Part shown: positions 46,278 through 56,446 of the stretch, piece after piece
Layout: each line of letters opens with the position of its first letter
Position numbering within the stretch: position 1 is the first letter of the stretch
NCBI GenBank assembly: GCA_031216915.1
Contig: CM062292.1
Coordinates: 1,546,457 to 1,610,456, forward strand
Length of the DNA stretch: 64,000 nt
Origin: Pictodentalium vernedei
Lineage: Eukaryota; Mollusca; Scaphopoda; Dentaliida; Dentaliidae
Direction of reading: 5' to 3'
Made by a program: the position numbers and the translations under genes
Notes under the pieces: generated by a model
The model's database searches: none
The model's input: the letters and a program-made list of their open reading frames with translations, nothing else
Told to the model about the DNA's origin: nothing

Positions 46278-47102
46278 ATGAACATTAAAGATATGTCTTG
46301 GAACGACGCCGCGACCAAGAGGTCGAATAACGAGTTCTTTCCCAAAAGCATAAGAGGCTTGATAGTGGGAAAATCGAATTGTGGAAAGACCAATCTGTTG
46401 ATGAATCTGTTGTCGCAACCCGACTGGTTGGATTACGACAGATTATTCGTGTTTGGCAAGAGCTTGTTTCAACCCGAATACAGATTGCTTCGAGAGTGCA
46501 TGGATCGTAAATTGTCCAAGGACGTCATAGCCAGAATCTTTGACAGTAGGGAGGAATTCGACAAAAGTGAAGCTTCTCTTTCGACCATTTTGGACGGTGC
46601 GGCGATGGAATTGATGAAGAGAAATGCGTCTTCGAACGTCGAGTGTCGATTTTATGAGAACACTAGCGACGTTCCGGATCCTAGAGAATTGAAATCGGAA
46701 GATAAGAATCTCATGATTTTCGACGATCTGCTTTTGGAGAGACACAACCGATGCGAATCGTATTCCGTTAGGGGTCGTCACAGTAATGTGGTCTGTTTCT
46801 ACCTGTCGCAGAATTATTTTCGATTGCCCAGACAGACGATAAGGGAGAATGCTAATTTACTGTGTCTCTTTTGCCAGGATCTCAAGAATCTCTATCACAT
46901 CTACGGTGATCACGTTGCAAACGACATGAGCGTGGCGGAATTCAGGAGATTCTGCAAGAGGGTTTGGGATGGAGGACTTTACAATTTCGTCGTGATCGAT
47001 TTGACTAGCAAATTTAATCGCGGAAAATATCAGTGCAGATTCGACAAGTTTTATGTTTCTGATGATAATAAGATAGAGAGCAAAAATAAAATTAGAAAAT
47101 AA
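46278..47102 (+). CDS. Genome-packaging ATPase (FtsK/HerA, A32-like)
   Basis: The frame is complete at 274 residues. Walker A is GLIVGKSNCGKTNLL (residues about 30-44), Walker B is NLMIFDDLLL (about 148), and NVVCFYLSQNYFRLP (about 174-188) matches the sensor region after it. This is the family that pumps DNA into the capsids of double-jelly-roll viruses, and it is one of the core Polinton genes. It starts at ATG 46278 with 85 bp of A/T-rich leader after the preceding gene, and the penton-like gene follows 55 bp later. No break or odd residue is visible, making it one of the best preserved genes of the element. Confidence 0.92.
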   Translation: MNIKDMSWNDAATKRSNNEFFPKSIRGLIVGKSNCGKTNLLMNLLSQPDWLDYDRLFVFGKSLFQPEYRLLRECMDRKLSKDVIARIFDSREEFDKSEASLSTILDGAAMELMKRNASSNVECRFYENTSDVPDPRELKSEDKNLMIFDDLLLERHNRCESYSVRGRHSNVVCFYLSQNYFRLPRQTIRENANLLCLFCQDLKNLYHIYGDHVANDMSVAEFRRFCKRVWDGGLYNFVVIDLTSKFNRGKYQCRFDKFYVSDDNKIESKNKIRK

Positions 47103-47157
47103 TAAATCATCAAATAATTTTAGTTTTGAAAAAATAAAAATTAAAATTAAAAATATA

Positions 47158-47912
47158 ATGTTCGAACAAGGAGAATTGTTAGAATGGATAGCCGAGAATA
47201 CGGCTGCAAAACAATCCATTCAAATCGTGGTGAGTGCAGATTCGACTCGATTCGCGACGATATTCGAACCTTCCGTCGAATTGAATAGAGAGAAAAGATA
47301 CGAGATGGCGTTGGTGAATCTGGAGACTTATTATTCCTTTCCCAATGTCACCGAAAAGAAAAACTCATTCAAGTATTCAGACGGAGTGGATTGGTTGGAG
47401 ATTCGAATTCCGAAAGGAAGTTATGACATAGACGATTTGAACAATTACATTCAGACGCGAATGAAGATGGATGGAAAGGGAAGCAACAAGATCAGACTCG
47501 CTCCCAACCCTAATACCCTACAGACGATGTTGGATTTGGAAGATAATTTTCGAGTGGATTTCAACATGGACGATTCTATAGGCAAGATGCTGGGATTCGA
47601 TCAAAAGATTATCGAGGCCACGCGGCATCTGAAAATATGGTCCACATTCTCACAGTCAATAGCATTCTGGTGAATGTGGATGTGATTGCTGGAAGCTACG
47701 TGAATGGTAGCGCTCAACCGACGATCTATTCCTTCTTTCCAAACGTGTCGCCAGGTTATAAGATCGTGGAACTACCTCGAAATTTAGTTTATCTACCTGT
47801 GATTTTTGACATGTTGTATAGTCTCAAAACCACGTTGACGGATCAAAATGGTGAAATGTTAGATCTTCGTGGAGAGAGGGTGACCATACGATTTCACGTA
47901 AGAGAAATATAA
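47158..47912 (+). pseudogene. Penton-like minor capsid protein, single frameshift
   Basis: An opening frame of 171 codons starts at ATG 47158 (MFEQGELLEWIAENTAAKQS) and includes YEMALVNLETYYSFPNV and the KGSYDIDDLNNYIQ segment. The frame breaks near 47630, and homology continues from 47637 with NSILVNVDVIAGSYVNGSAQ to DLRGERVTIRFHVREI at 47912. The closing Leu-Arg-Gly-Glu-x-Val-Thr-Ile block and the location right after the ATPase identify the single-jelly-roll minor capsid (vertex) protein of Polintons. The combined length of about 250 residues is normal. The break leaves the carboxy-terminal third out of frame. Confidence 0.75.
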
Positions 47913-47932
47913 AAAACAAAAAAAAAATATTG

Positions 47933-47950
47933 TGTATATATATAAATAAG
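47933..47950 (+). promoter_or_regulatory. TA-run, putative promoter of the 48080 gene
   Basis: TGTATATATATAAATAAG lies about 130 bp before the start of the following gene, after the stop of the minor capsid gene. It is comparable to the TA-runs before other genes of the element. Promoter function is inferred. Confidence 0.3.
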
Positions 47951-48079
47951 AAAATAAAATAAATGCAATATTAATTTACAAAAATTATTTAATATATATA
48001 ATTATCATTAAAACAAAAAAAAACAATTGAACAAAATATATTTTAAAAAAAGAATTATGACACAATAAGTGGTTAAAAC

Positions 48080-48666
48080 GTGAACTTATCCGCAGGACAG
48101 AGGAAGAAACTTAAGAGAGAGTTAACAACTCGAGGCGAGGTGGTGAGATTCAAATTCACTCACAAAGATCTGGAGAGTGGAGGTCAGGATTCGATTGCCT
48201 GGACCAGAAGTCAAATCAAAAGATGGAGAAAGCGATTCATGATGGAAGAGGGTTGACGGTGAGATTGAGTCCCACTGAATTGAAATACAATTTGAGAATG
48301 AAAGGCGGTTTCCTACGGCTATTGGCAGGAATCGCCACAGAAGCATTACCCTTTGCCGCAAAAGCATTACCCTTTCTCGGAAAGACTCTCAGCGTGGGAG
48401 CTCTCTCAGGACACGCGAGTTCGTCAGTTGAGAAATTAATGGGTGGCAGCGGACTGTTTTTGAAGAAGGGGGGAGCCGTATGTCGCGTCCACGTAGACGA
48501 CAGCGGTGAAGGATTGTATCTAGAACCCGTTAGAGGTGGAAACTCTTTGAGTGGAAACGGTCTCTATCTGGAGAGTGGACGGAACGTTGAGCAACTCGGT
48601 AACGGTTTGTTGTTTGGTGAGAATTCGCCGTTTAAGAATATACCGATTTTGAGTATGTTATTATAA
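48080..48666 (+). pseudogene. Hydrophobic, glycine-rich Polinton structural protein (frameshifted)
   Basis: The amino-terminal half is readable from about 48085 (NLSAGQRKKLKRELTTRGEV) but lacks an ATG, and a frameshift occurs near 48230. The second half is open from 48223 to 48666: a hydrophobic stretch (FLRLLAGIATEALPFAAKAL) followed by Gly-rich repeats (GNSLSGNGLYLES) and the ending SPFKNIPILSMLL. This hydrophobic-then-glycine-rich architecture with a conserved terminal block is common in invertebrate Polintons. The role is unknown; a membrane-interacting capsid protein similar in concept to adenovirus pVI or pX is a guess. Confidence 0.6.
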
Positions 48667-48733
48667 TGTGAAAATTATATAATTATATAAAATTTAAAAA
48701 TATAAATTATAGAAAGTATAAAAATAATATAAA

Positions 48734-49051
48734 ATGGATAAAAAGGTGGAAAAACAATTAGACGATAATGATGAATATCGCGAGATAGAGTGCAAAAAAG
48801 ATGTGGAAAAACAATTAGACACTAATGATGAATATTGCGGGATAGTGTGGGAAGAAGATGTGGAAAAACAATTAGACGCTAATGATGGATATCTTAGGAA
48901 AGAACTGAAAAAAGAGTGGGATAGATGGTTGAAATTTAAAAGAATGAGACGTTTTCCACCACCACCACTACCTTCTGAAGAGAATGGTAATAATGTGAGT
49001 GTTACCAAGAGATGCACCACATTCGTTCATAATTATGATTCGGATAAATAA
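48734..49051 (+). CDS. Small protein with three EKQLDxNDEY repeats, unknown function
   Basis: A 105-residue open frame with ATG at 48734. Three repeats of about 26 residues (VEKQLDDNDEYREIE, VEKQLDTNDEYCGIV, VEKQLDANDGYLRKE) are followed by a Trp/Lys-rich helix (KKEWDRWLKFKRMRRF), a Pro run and a polar tail. I do not recognise a family. It lies last in the leftward plus-strand gene block, just before the hairpin at 49192. No break is visible. The repeat copies differ at several sites, which suggests age and some constraint. Confidence 0.6.
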   Translation: MDKKVEKQLDDNDEYREIECKKDVEKQLDTNDEYCGIVWEEDVEKQLDANDGYLRKELKKEWDRWLKFKRMRRFPPPPLPSEENGNNVSVTKRCTTFVHNYDSDK

Positions 49052-49191
49052 ATGTGTTCTCATAAAAACGTAATATATCACAAAAAAAGAAAAGAAGCAT
49101 CGGCGCTGAAAATGAGAAAAAAGGAAACGTTATTATAATATATATGGGCGATAGTGAAGAAGAAGAAGAAGAAGGAAAACAAAAAAAAAAC

Positions 49192-49252
49192 AAAAAAAAA
49201 AGTAATGAGATCTAGAGATGATCAACCTCTCTAGATCTTCTTACTTTTTTTT
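49192..49252. terminator. Hairpin between convergent genes, copy 1 (candidate bidirectional 3'-end signal)
   Basis: AGTAATGAGATCTAGAGA and its near-complement CTCTCTAGATCTTCTTACT form a stem of about 19 pairs with a loop of about 10 bases, flanked by A-runs on the left and T-runs on the right. It stands exactly between the plus gene ending at 49051 and the minus gene ending at 49288. A nearly identical hairpin occurs at the other convergent junction (56355). The termination role is inferred. Confidence 0.6.
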
Positions 49253-49287
49253 CTTTCTTCTTCACTAAAAAGCAGTCTCTCTATTGT

Positions 49288-49734
49288 TTATATTTCCAAG
49301 TCCGTTATTAGCATGTTGATGGTCGTGTCTTCTCCTTTTTCGAAAATGTGTTGAATGTTTATCTTTAGTTTTTTGAGTTTGTTTACATCGGTGAATGCGC
49401 TCTCACCACCCGATTTGTTCACAAGTTCAAGAGAGATTTTTGAATATATGTAACTTCTGTAGGGCAACGACAAATCATGCTTGTCGAATTCTCTATCTTT
49501 GGCGATGACAATTTTCTGTAGATCGCTTTGGTACTCGTAAAACAAATCGAGAGTGGCTTCGTCCAATTTCAAAGGCATGCTATATTTGTCGTGTTTGTGC
49601 TCTAAGCCCTTCGTCTCGACCTCGTTCAATTCGATGGCATCATGTCGTTGTAATCTATAGATTTTATAACCGAATTTCTTACACATTTCGACTCGTTTCA
49701 ATTTCAATTCACATCTTTTATGTGTTGTTGTCAT
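49288..49734 (-). CDS. Conserved Polinton gene of unknown function
   Basis: A complete 148-codon frame starts at ATG 49734. Sequence landmarks are YKIYRLQRHDAIELNEVETK, then PLKLDEATLDLFYEYQSDL and the ending TINMLITDLEI. The relic copy at 6730-7174 is homologous along its whole length, so the gene belongs to this Polinton family and is not a random frame. No known domain is recognised; it is soluble-looking and mixed-charged. It is divergent from the PolB block (PolB starts about 400 bp to the right) and convergent with the plus genes on its left, with the hairpin between. A TA-run plus GAGAG box lies about 107 bp upstream. Confidence 0.75.
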   Translation of the reverse strand: MTTTHKRCELKLKRVEMCKKFGYKIYRLQRHDAIELNEVETKGLEHKHDKYSMPLKLDEATLDLFYEYQSDLQKIVIAKDREFDKHDLSLPYRSYIYSKISLELVNKSGGESAFTDVNKLKKLKINIQHIFEKGEDTTINMLITDLEI

Positions 49735-49840
49735 GATTGATTATTTGGGTTTTTTTTTGTTTTATGAATTATTGCAACTAATATATATTTTTGAATTTTG
49801 TATTTAAATAATAATTTGTTAAAAAAGTTTGTTGCTTTTA

Positions 49841-49861
49841 CTCTCTATATATATATAAAAG
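49841..49861 (-). promoter_or_regulatory. TA-run/GAGAG promoter-like box for the 49288-49734 gene
   Basis: Read on the minus strand: TTTTATATATATATAGAGAG followed by TAAAAGC, about 107 bp before the ATG. The same arrangement (TA-run, then GAGAG or GGAGAG, then A-rich leader) occurs before the genes starting at 58110 and 60256. Inferred promoter. Confidence 0.45.
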
Positions 49862-50049
49862 TTTTTTTTAATTTTTAATTTTCTTTAATGTGAAAAAAGT
49901 TTATTTTGTAAAAGTTTTTTTTCTTTATATATAAGTAAAAAGTTTAAATCTAATGTCCTTTTTTCTCATATTAATTCAATTTTTTTCAAGTTAAGGAACA
50001 TAAAAAAATCGATTAATTTCATAAAAAAAAATTTTTTGAAGGAATTAAA

Positions 50050-50067
50050 ACATATATATATATAAAA
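50050..50067 (+). promoter_or_regulatory. TA-run upstream of the PolB block
   Basis: CATATATATATATAAAAC lies about 68 bp before ATG 50135, in a very AT-rich divergent intergenic region shared with the minus gene starting at 49734. Candidate core promoter by analogy with the other TA-runs. Confidence 0.35.
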
Positions 50068-50134
50068 CTATTTTAAAACTTTTTTAACAAATTATTATTT
50101 AAATACAAAATTCAAAAAAAAAATATTCTTACAA

Positions 50135-50320
50135 ATGAAGCAAACAAATAAAAAAATGGAAAATTTAAATGAGAAAACCGTACCTCAGTTAAATGAGATG
50201 TGTAGAGAATTAAAAATTCCACATTTCAGAAATCATAGAACCAAATCAAAAAAATTGAAGTCATACAGGAATATCATTTGCGAAACGATGGAAAGAAAAA
50301 AATCGAAAGATCGGAAGTGA
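50135..50320 (+). CDS. SAP-like segment at the start of the PolB block
   Basis: A 61-codon frame with MENLNEKTVPQLNEMCRELK at its core, a SAP/Rho-N-like helix pair used for nucleic acid binding, followed by a Lys-rich tail ending at a TGA. The relic at 5889-6020 has the same module in the same place. The next frame (50396-50608) and the intervening sequence are Lys/Met-rich and may be the decayed linker to the polymerase. It could be the true amino terminus of PolB or a separate small ORF; I lean to the former. Confidence 0.5.
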   Translation: MKQTNKKMENLNEKTVPQLNEMCRELKIPHFRNHRTKSKKLKSYRNIICETMERKKSKDRK

Positions 50321-50395
50321 ACAAACTTAAACAGACTCGAATTGCAAAAAAAAAATAAGCCAATGACAGTGACGCCTGATGATAGAAAATGAAAC

Positions 50396-53300
50396 GTGGA
50401 TCGTGATAAAATTAGAGAGATCATGCGCGAGGAGATATGTAGTTTGCTCGATGAAAAGGCAAACAAAATGTTGATAGCAACGACATCAAAAAATGCTTTG
50501 GTTGTGAAGAATGAGAAGAAGAAAAAGATAGTAAAAGGAATCGAAATGCCAATGTCGAAAAAATACAAAAACGTTTCGATTGTGAGAAATAAAAAGATGA
50601 CTAAATGAAAAGCCATTGAAGAACTTCAAGTTTCAAAAGAAAAAAAAAACTGAAACGAAAACGAGTGATGCAGTTCAGAATCTAGACAAACGAGATATAT
50701 CAAACGGAATTCGATGAGCAATTGATGAAGGGAAAGGAGAAGAATATGTAGCATGACTCTTCACGGAAGCATTCCAATCGAATCCCGTAGAATGTGAGAG
50801 TGCGATCAAAGGCGTTTTTAAAACTTTTGACATGGTTCCCTCGTTCAAGAAAGTCGATCCGAAATTGTTCATGGAATGGGTGAAGAGAAAAGTATTGGAT
50901 TTGTTTTGCGAACACATGAACGTGGGACAAAAAATTAAGATGATACTCCATTGCGTGATGAATAAAATCAACGTGAATTCCGGTGAAAACACCGTGAAAA
51001 ATGCATATTTCAGATCTTACATCGAACCCGTATTTCGAGGTTCAGATTTATCAGACATTTTCGAAACGATGAAAGACAAGATGTTGACGTCTCTCGCAAA
51101 TTATCAGCATGAAGGCAGTAATTGGACGTTCGATGAGGTGTTGAAACTCGACATTCATATAACTAAAAACGATTCGTTGAAAGGGTCTTCCTACGTGGAA
51201 TTACCGTATATCTTAGCTAAAAAAAACGCTGTGATCAACATGAGAAATAAAGATGATCAGTGTTTTAAATGGGCTGTCACCTCCGCTTTATACCCTGTCA
51301 AAATGCACTCCGATAGAGTTTCTTGTTATGAGGAGACTTCTAAAAATCTCGATTGGACTGGAGTGACTTTTCCAATGCAGTTAAAACACATCAAACGTTT
51401 CGAGGTTCAAAATCCCACCGTAGCGGTGAACGTCTTGGAATATGATGATGAAAAATGAATGATCTATCGTCTCAGACAGACTTCGTATCTCGAAAGAGAA
51501 AAGATGATTATTTTATTATTGATCTCGAATGGTGACAATCGTCATTATTGTTGGGTTAAACATCCAAGCCGATTACTGTCAAGCCAGAGAAGTAAACATA
51601 ATGGTGAGATATATTTATGTTGCAACTGCATGAACGCGTTTCAAAGCAAAAATTAGCAAAACATCAGGAATATTGCAACGAAAATCAAGGTGTCGCCATC
51701 GAAATGCCCAAACCCAACACCATCGTGAACTTTGAAAATTGCAATAGAAAGTTAAAAGTACCATTCATCGTGTACGCCGATTTCGAATGCTTCACCATGA
51801 AAATGTATTCCTGCCAACCCGACGCTCTTCGAAGTTACGTCGAAAGATATCAAAAACACACACCTTCGGGTTATTGCATTTACGTGAAATGCACTTTCGA
51901 CTCGCAACACGACATGGATCCCTTCACTTACATGAAACAGTGCGAAGACGATGACGTGGCTCGAAGGTTCGTGGAAGAGTTGGAATTGAAAATTCAAATG
52001 TTATACGACAAATTCAAAACTCCGGCGAAAATGATCATAACGCGAGAGCAGCAGGATGAAAATAACAGAGCCATCGAATGTCACATATGCAGACAATCGT
52101 TCAATGAGAATTCGAAGGAAAATATAAAGGTTAGAGACCACGATCATTACACAGGTCTGTATGGTGGTCCGGCTCACAGCAAGTGTAATTTAAAATATCG
52201 AGACGACGTTTTCTATCCGGTGATATTTTTACAATCTCTCGGGTTATGACAGTCATCTGTTCATGATGAAACTCGGCACCACTGACGGAGAATTAAATTG
52301 CATCGCGAACAGCGAAGAAAGATACATTTCCATCACGAAATGGAAGTCCATGGACAAGAAAAAAGTAAACGACGGAGAGACGTTGGAAGAAAAAACGAAA
52401 TCCATTCGTAGAAGCATACGTTTCATCAACAGTTTTAAATTCATGTCGACCGCTCTGGAAAAATTAGTCGATAACATGAGCAAGGATAGATTTAAAATCA
52501 CGAGCGAACATTTCGGAGAACGAGTAGACGTCATGTTGAGGAAAGGAGTCTATCCTTACGATTACATGAACGATCTAAAGAGAGAAGATTTTTATTCAAA
52601 ATTATATGAATCCAACATTTCCGACGAGAATTACGAACATGCTAAAAACGTGTGGAAATCATTCGATATGAAAACCATGAGAGATTATCATGATCTCTAT
52701 CTGAAGACCGACGTTCTGCTCTTGGCAAACGTGTTCGAAAATTCTCGAGTCGTCTGTTGTCGAAATTACGATCTGGATCCAGCTTGGTATTTCACCGCAC
52801 CCAGTCTGGCGTGGGATGCTCTGTTGAAGACCACTGAAGTCCAAATGGAATTATTATCTGACGTGGACATGTTGCGGATGTTCGAAAGGGCTGCGAGAGA
52901 TGGCGTCTCGATGATCTCCCACAGATATTCTGAAGCTAACAATACCTACATGAAAGAAGGTTTCTATTCGAAACGATCGAATAAATACATACAGTATTGG
53001 GATGCTAATAATCTGTATGGTTGGGCTATGAGTCATCCTTTACCGATTGGAAATTTCAAATGGGTGACGGAACCGGGTGAGATGCAAAAATGGAGAGACT
53101 ATTCTTGCATTTTAGAAGTCGATTTGAACTATCCGGAAGAATTACACGATCTACACAATTATTATCCACTGGCTCCTGAACGAATGGAACCGATCGAAGG
53201 AGACGAGGAAAAACTCATTCCCAATTTATTTAACAAACGTAAGTACGTCGTCTACAGCGAGAATTTGAAACAATACATCGATTATGGGATGAAATTAGTC

Positions 53301-54323
53301 GACATACATAGCGTCATTCGATTCGACAAAGAGCCTTGGATGAAAAAATACATCGATCTCAACACGAATCTCAGAATTCGAGCTGAGAACGATTTCGAAA
53401 AAGATTTCTTCAAACTCATGAAGAACTGCGTGTACGGTAAATCGATGGAAAACATCAGGAAGAGAACCGATGTTTGACTCGTCACGTCTGAGAAAAAAGC
53501 TAAAAAATTAGTGGCGAAACCCAGTTACAGATACCGAACCATACTCGACGAAAATCTAGTGGATGTTCACATGCAAAAGACGCACCTGAAGTTCGACAAA
53601 CCCTATTATCTCAGACCAATCATCTTAGATATCAGCAAGCGATTGATGTAATAGTTTCACTATGATTACGTCAAACGGAAATTTGGTGAGAAAGCCAAAC
53701 TACTGTTCTTAGTTTATGAGATAGAGACGAAAGACGTCTACCGAGATATATCTCCGGATGTGGCCGCATGGTTCAATATAAGCAATTATCCCGTCGATCA
53801 TCCATCCAACATTCAATCGAACGACAACAAGAAGGTGTTGGGTAAATTTAAGGACAAGAGCGGCGGAAAACAAATCATCAGATTTGTAGGTTTGAGACCC
53901 AAACTGTATGCTTATCGTCTAGAAGGTGAAGAGATCAAGAAGTGCAAAGGGGTTAAAACGTGCGTGGTGAAGAGAAACATCTCTTTCCGAGAGTATAAAG
54001 ATTGTGTGTTAGGAAGTGGCCCAGTGTATAAGACTATGAAATCGATTCGAAGTGAAAATCATGGCTTGTATACTGAAATAGTCAACAAGATTTCGCTGAC
54101 GGCCAATGACGATAAGAGATTCATGTTAGATGATAAAATAAGCACTTTGGCACTCGGACATTGGACTTTGGATATGATTATGGATGATAGGATTCTAGAT
54201 ATGATTAAGGACGACAGGATTCCAGAAAATCAAGAGGAATTAGATAGATTCAAGATTATGGAAGTCGATAGAGATATCGAGAGAGTTAGTTTAAAAAGAA
54301 AAAGAAAAAATATAAAAAAATAA
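50396..54323 (+). pseudogene. Polinton protein-primed DNA polymerase B, multiply broken and lacking its palm Asp motif
   Basis: Homology runs from about 50396 to 54323. The exonuclease part shows YADFECF (51771), LSGYDSHLF in a shifted frame (about 52235) and DYHDLYLKTD (52685). The polymerase part shows YWDANNLYGWAM (52996), KLMKNCVYGKSMENIR (53413) and GLRPKLYAYR (53890). Breaks are an in-frame TGA at 51456-51458, a frameshift near 51648, another near 52228, TGA at 53475-53477, and adjacent TAA TAG at 53649-53654. Near 53708 the conserved palm block with the catalytic Asp pair is missing altogether: KLLF runs straight into VYEIETKDVY. The protein would copy the element genome from a terminal protein; this copy cannot. 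Confidence 0.93.
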
Positions 54324-54394
54324 CGTCATTTTAGTGAATTATAATAAATAAATAAATTTTTAAAAAAATATATACATTTATGAATTAGAAAATA

Positions 54395-54799
54395 GAGATA
54401 TCCATAGAAGGTGTTGTCTTACCTAACGAACCCCTATCCAACATCTGTCGAATGCGGCAAAGGATTTGAAAATCAAAGATTTTCTAGGCGTGTTTTCCAG
54501 AGATACCTTGCTGAAGAGAAGACCTCAACAATCGGAATATGCAATTTTAAATCTAGGCGATTTATCGGGTGACAGCACTCACTGGGTGGCGTGGTTCAAG
54601 AACGGGAAGAAGAAGAACTATTATTTCGACAGCTATGGAATCTCACCGCCAAAAGAAATAAAGAACTATTTCAACAAAATGATGGTTCGTTACAACATGG
54701 AACGAGTGCAATCGCCAGATCAAGTGTTTTGCGGTCACCTGTGTCTCTACGTTCTCAAGAGATGGTCGGTTTCAAGACATTCTCAATGATTTACATTAG
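54395..54799 (+). pseudogene. Adenain-like cysteine protease (maturation protease), frameshifted at both ends
   Basis: The main frame (54466-54789) carries GDSTHWVAWFKNG with the catalytic His, YYFDSYGI with the Asp, and SPDQVFCGHLCLYVLKRW with the Gln and nucleophile Cys. This is the order of the adenovirus-type Ulp1-like protease that trims capsid proteins in Polintons. The amino-terminal residues upstream of 54466 are present in another frame (PNEPLSNI near 54425). A shift near 54770 also alters the last dozen codons, whose original frame would stop at 54797-54799. Catalytic residues are all present, so the break is in the edges only. It follows PolB on the same strand. Confidence 0.85.
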
Positions 54800-54952
54800 A
54801 GAGAGATTTTTTTATAGTATATATAAAGGTAAAAAAATTATTTAAAAAAAATTTAATTGAATAAAAAAGAAAAATAAAAAAATAAGTGAAATAATTCATT
54901 TTTAATAAACTGCGTTTGAAATATATTTTTAAAACAAAAACCTCAAAACAAC

Positions 54953-56304
54953 ATGCCAGTCGATAAATTTGGTAGAAATGACGACCAGAGTCGACCCAAA
55001 AAGAAAAGGAAGACGCTCGAAGTTGGCGATGGTTACAACGTTGCCAACTTGGACGAACGTTACGTTTGGAGATACGAACCTCGAGAGGAACCTTTGAACA
55101 TGAACGATAAGAAGCTCTACAATCTTCCCGAGCTGCTAGATCTCACAGATACTGTGACTAAAAAGTACGTCGACAGGGGGAACGTGGATTTCGAACGAAT
55201 CATGCTAGATAATTATGTGGATAAAGCCATGACCGACGATCTCGATCTGAAATCTAAATGTTTGGTGAATGTTGTGAATCCCATAGATTCCACTGATGCC
55301 GCGACCAAGAAATACGCGGACGACTCTCACGCACGATTCAGTGAACATCTGAGAAGTAGATACATTCAGAAAACGATGCACTCAGAATTGAACGCCAATT
55401 CTAACAAGATAACGAACGTGGCCACTCCCACGAATCCCAAGGACGTGGCAACCAAACACTACGTTGATTTGGAACAGAGAAAGGCTGACAGACAAGAAAT
55501 GAAATCGGATCTGAATGTGGGATTCAACAAGATATTGAATCTGCCGAAGGTCGACGACCCGGATGCAGACTCCACTGTGGTCAACAAGGGCTACATGGAT
55601 TCCGCCGTGATATGATCTCAAGAATATGTAGAATCGCAAGTTGACGATCTCTACCTTAACAAACAATCTGGCAGAACCATGGAGGGTGGCATCAACATGA
55701 ACGGTCACAATTTATTCGGTCTCTATCACGATCCCGAATTCGATTCCAGCACGGTCAGCAGGAAGTACGTGGACGACAACTCAGTCTGGAGAAAGGGTGA
55801 CATCATGGAAGGTAAACTAGACATGGGCGGACACGCGCTCACGAATCTACCAGACCCCGTGAACATGACGGACGCCTGCACCCTGATTTTGGTAGTGGAG
55901 AAAGTCGAATACGCTAGACAATTGATCACTGTGTGGGCTGAGGAGAGCTGCGAATTAGAGGAGGGAAAAGCTGAGTGGTCTTTCGGAAATGGAGGTAGCG
56001 GATCGCAACATGGTCAGGTTGGATATCCATGCAATTAGGAGGCGAAATCATACGAATGGGTCTGGCTTCAACGGATTTGAATAACAGAGCGGTCGTCAAT
56101 CTCACGGTGAATGGAGTAGAGAGTGATAAGAGATACAGTGTTGAAAAGACTGAGAATCAACACGCGAATGTTAGCACGTTCGGCGCGCCTCTCAAAGTGA
56201 ACGCTGGAGACAGGATTAATTTCATTATGAAAACCAATAATCCCGAAGCCGCCACTTCCGTGGTGAGCCTACTGATCGAACTAGATCCTTTGAACAAACA
56301 GTGA
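54953..56304 (+). pseudogene. Fibre-like protein with shaft repeats and carboxy-terminal globular domain
   Basis: ATG 54953 opens a protein with repeated units ending in TxxxATKKYVD-like blocks: TDTVTKKYVDRG, STDAATKKYADD, NPKDVATKHYVDLE, STVVNKGYMDS and SSTVSRKYVDDN. These are typical of phage- and adenovirus-like trimeric fibre shafts. An in-frame TGA at 55613-55615 interrupts one frame, which is otherwise open to about 55880. A frameshift then follows, and the carboxy-terminal part is readable at 56029-56304 (IIRMGLASTDLN through VSLLIELDPLN). It probably binds the host cell surface; the receptor is unknown. It is convergent with the CARD gene on its right. Confidence 0.75.
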
Positions 56305-56354
56305 ACGCGTGGAAATAATTAATTGAAAAAAAAATAATGAGTGATTATTAAAAA

Positions 56355-56417
56355 CAAAAAAAAAGTAATGAGATTTAGAAAGATGTTCAATCTCTCTAGA
56401 TCTCATTACTTTTTATT
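56355..56417. terminator. Hairpin between convergent genes, copy 2
   Basis: AGTAATGAGATTTAGAAAGA and CTCTCTAGATCTCATTACT pair across a short loop with A-rich and T-rich flanks. It is the same hairpin as at 49192, here between the fibre-like gene (ending 56304) and the CARD gene (ending 56447). Its reuse at both convergent junctions supports a role in 3' end formation. Confidence 0.6.
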
Positions 56418-56446
56418 TTTAATTTTTTGTTTTAATATGTTATTTC

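Noticed and set aside
44912-55615. Selenocysteine or stop-codon recoding at the in-frame TGA codons
   Set aside because: The same genes also carry TAA, TAG and frameshifts, and the TGA sites fit CpG decay of CGA. Plain pseudogenisation is simpler.
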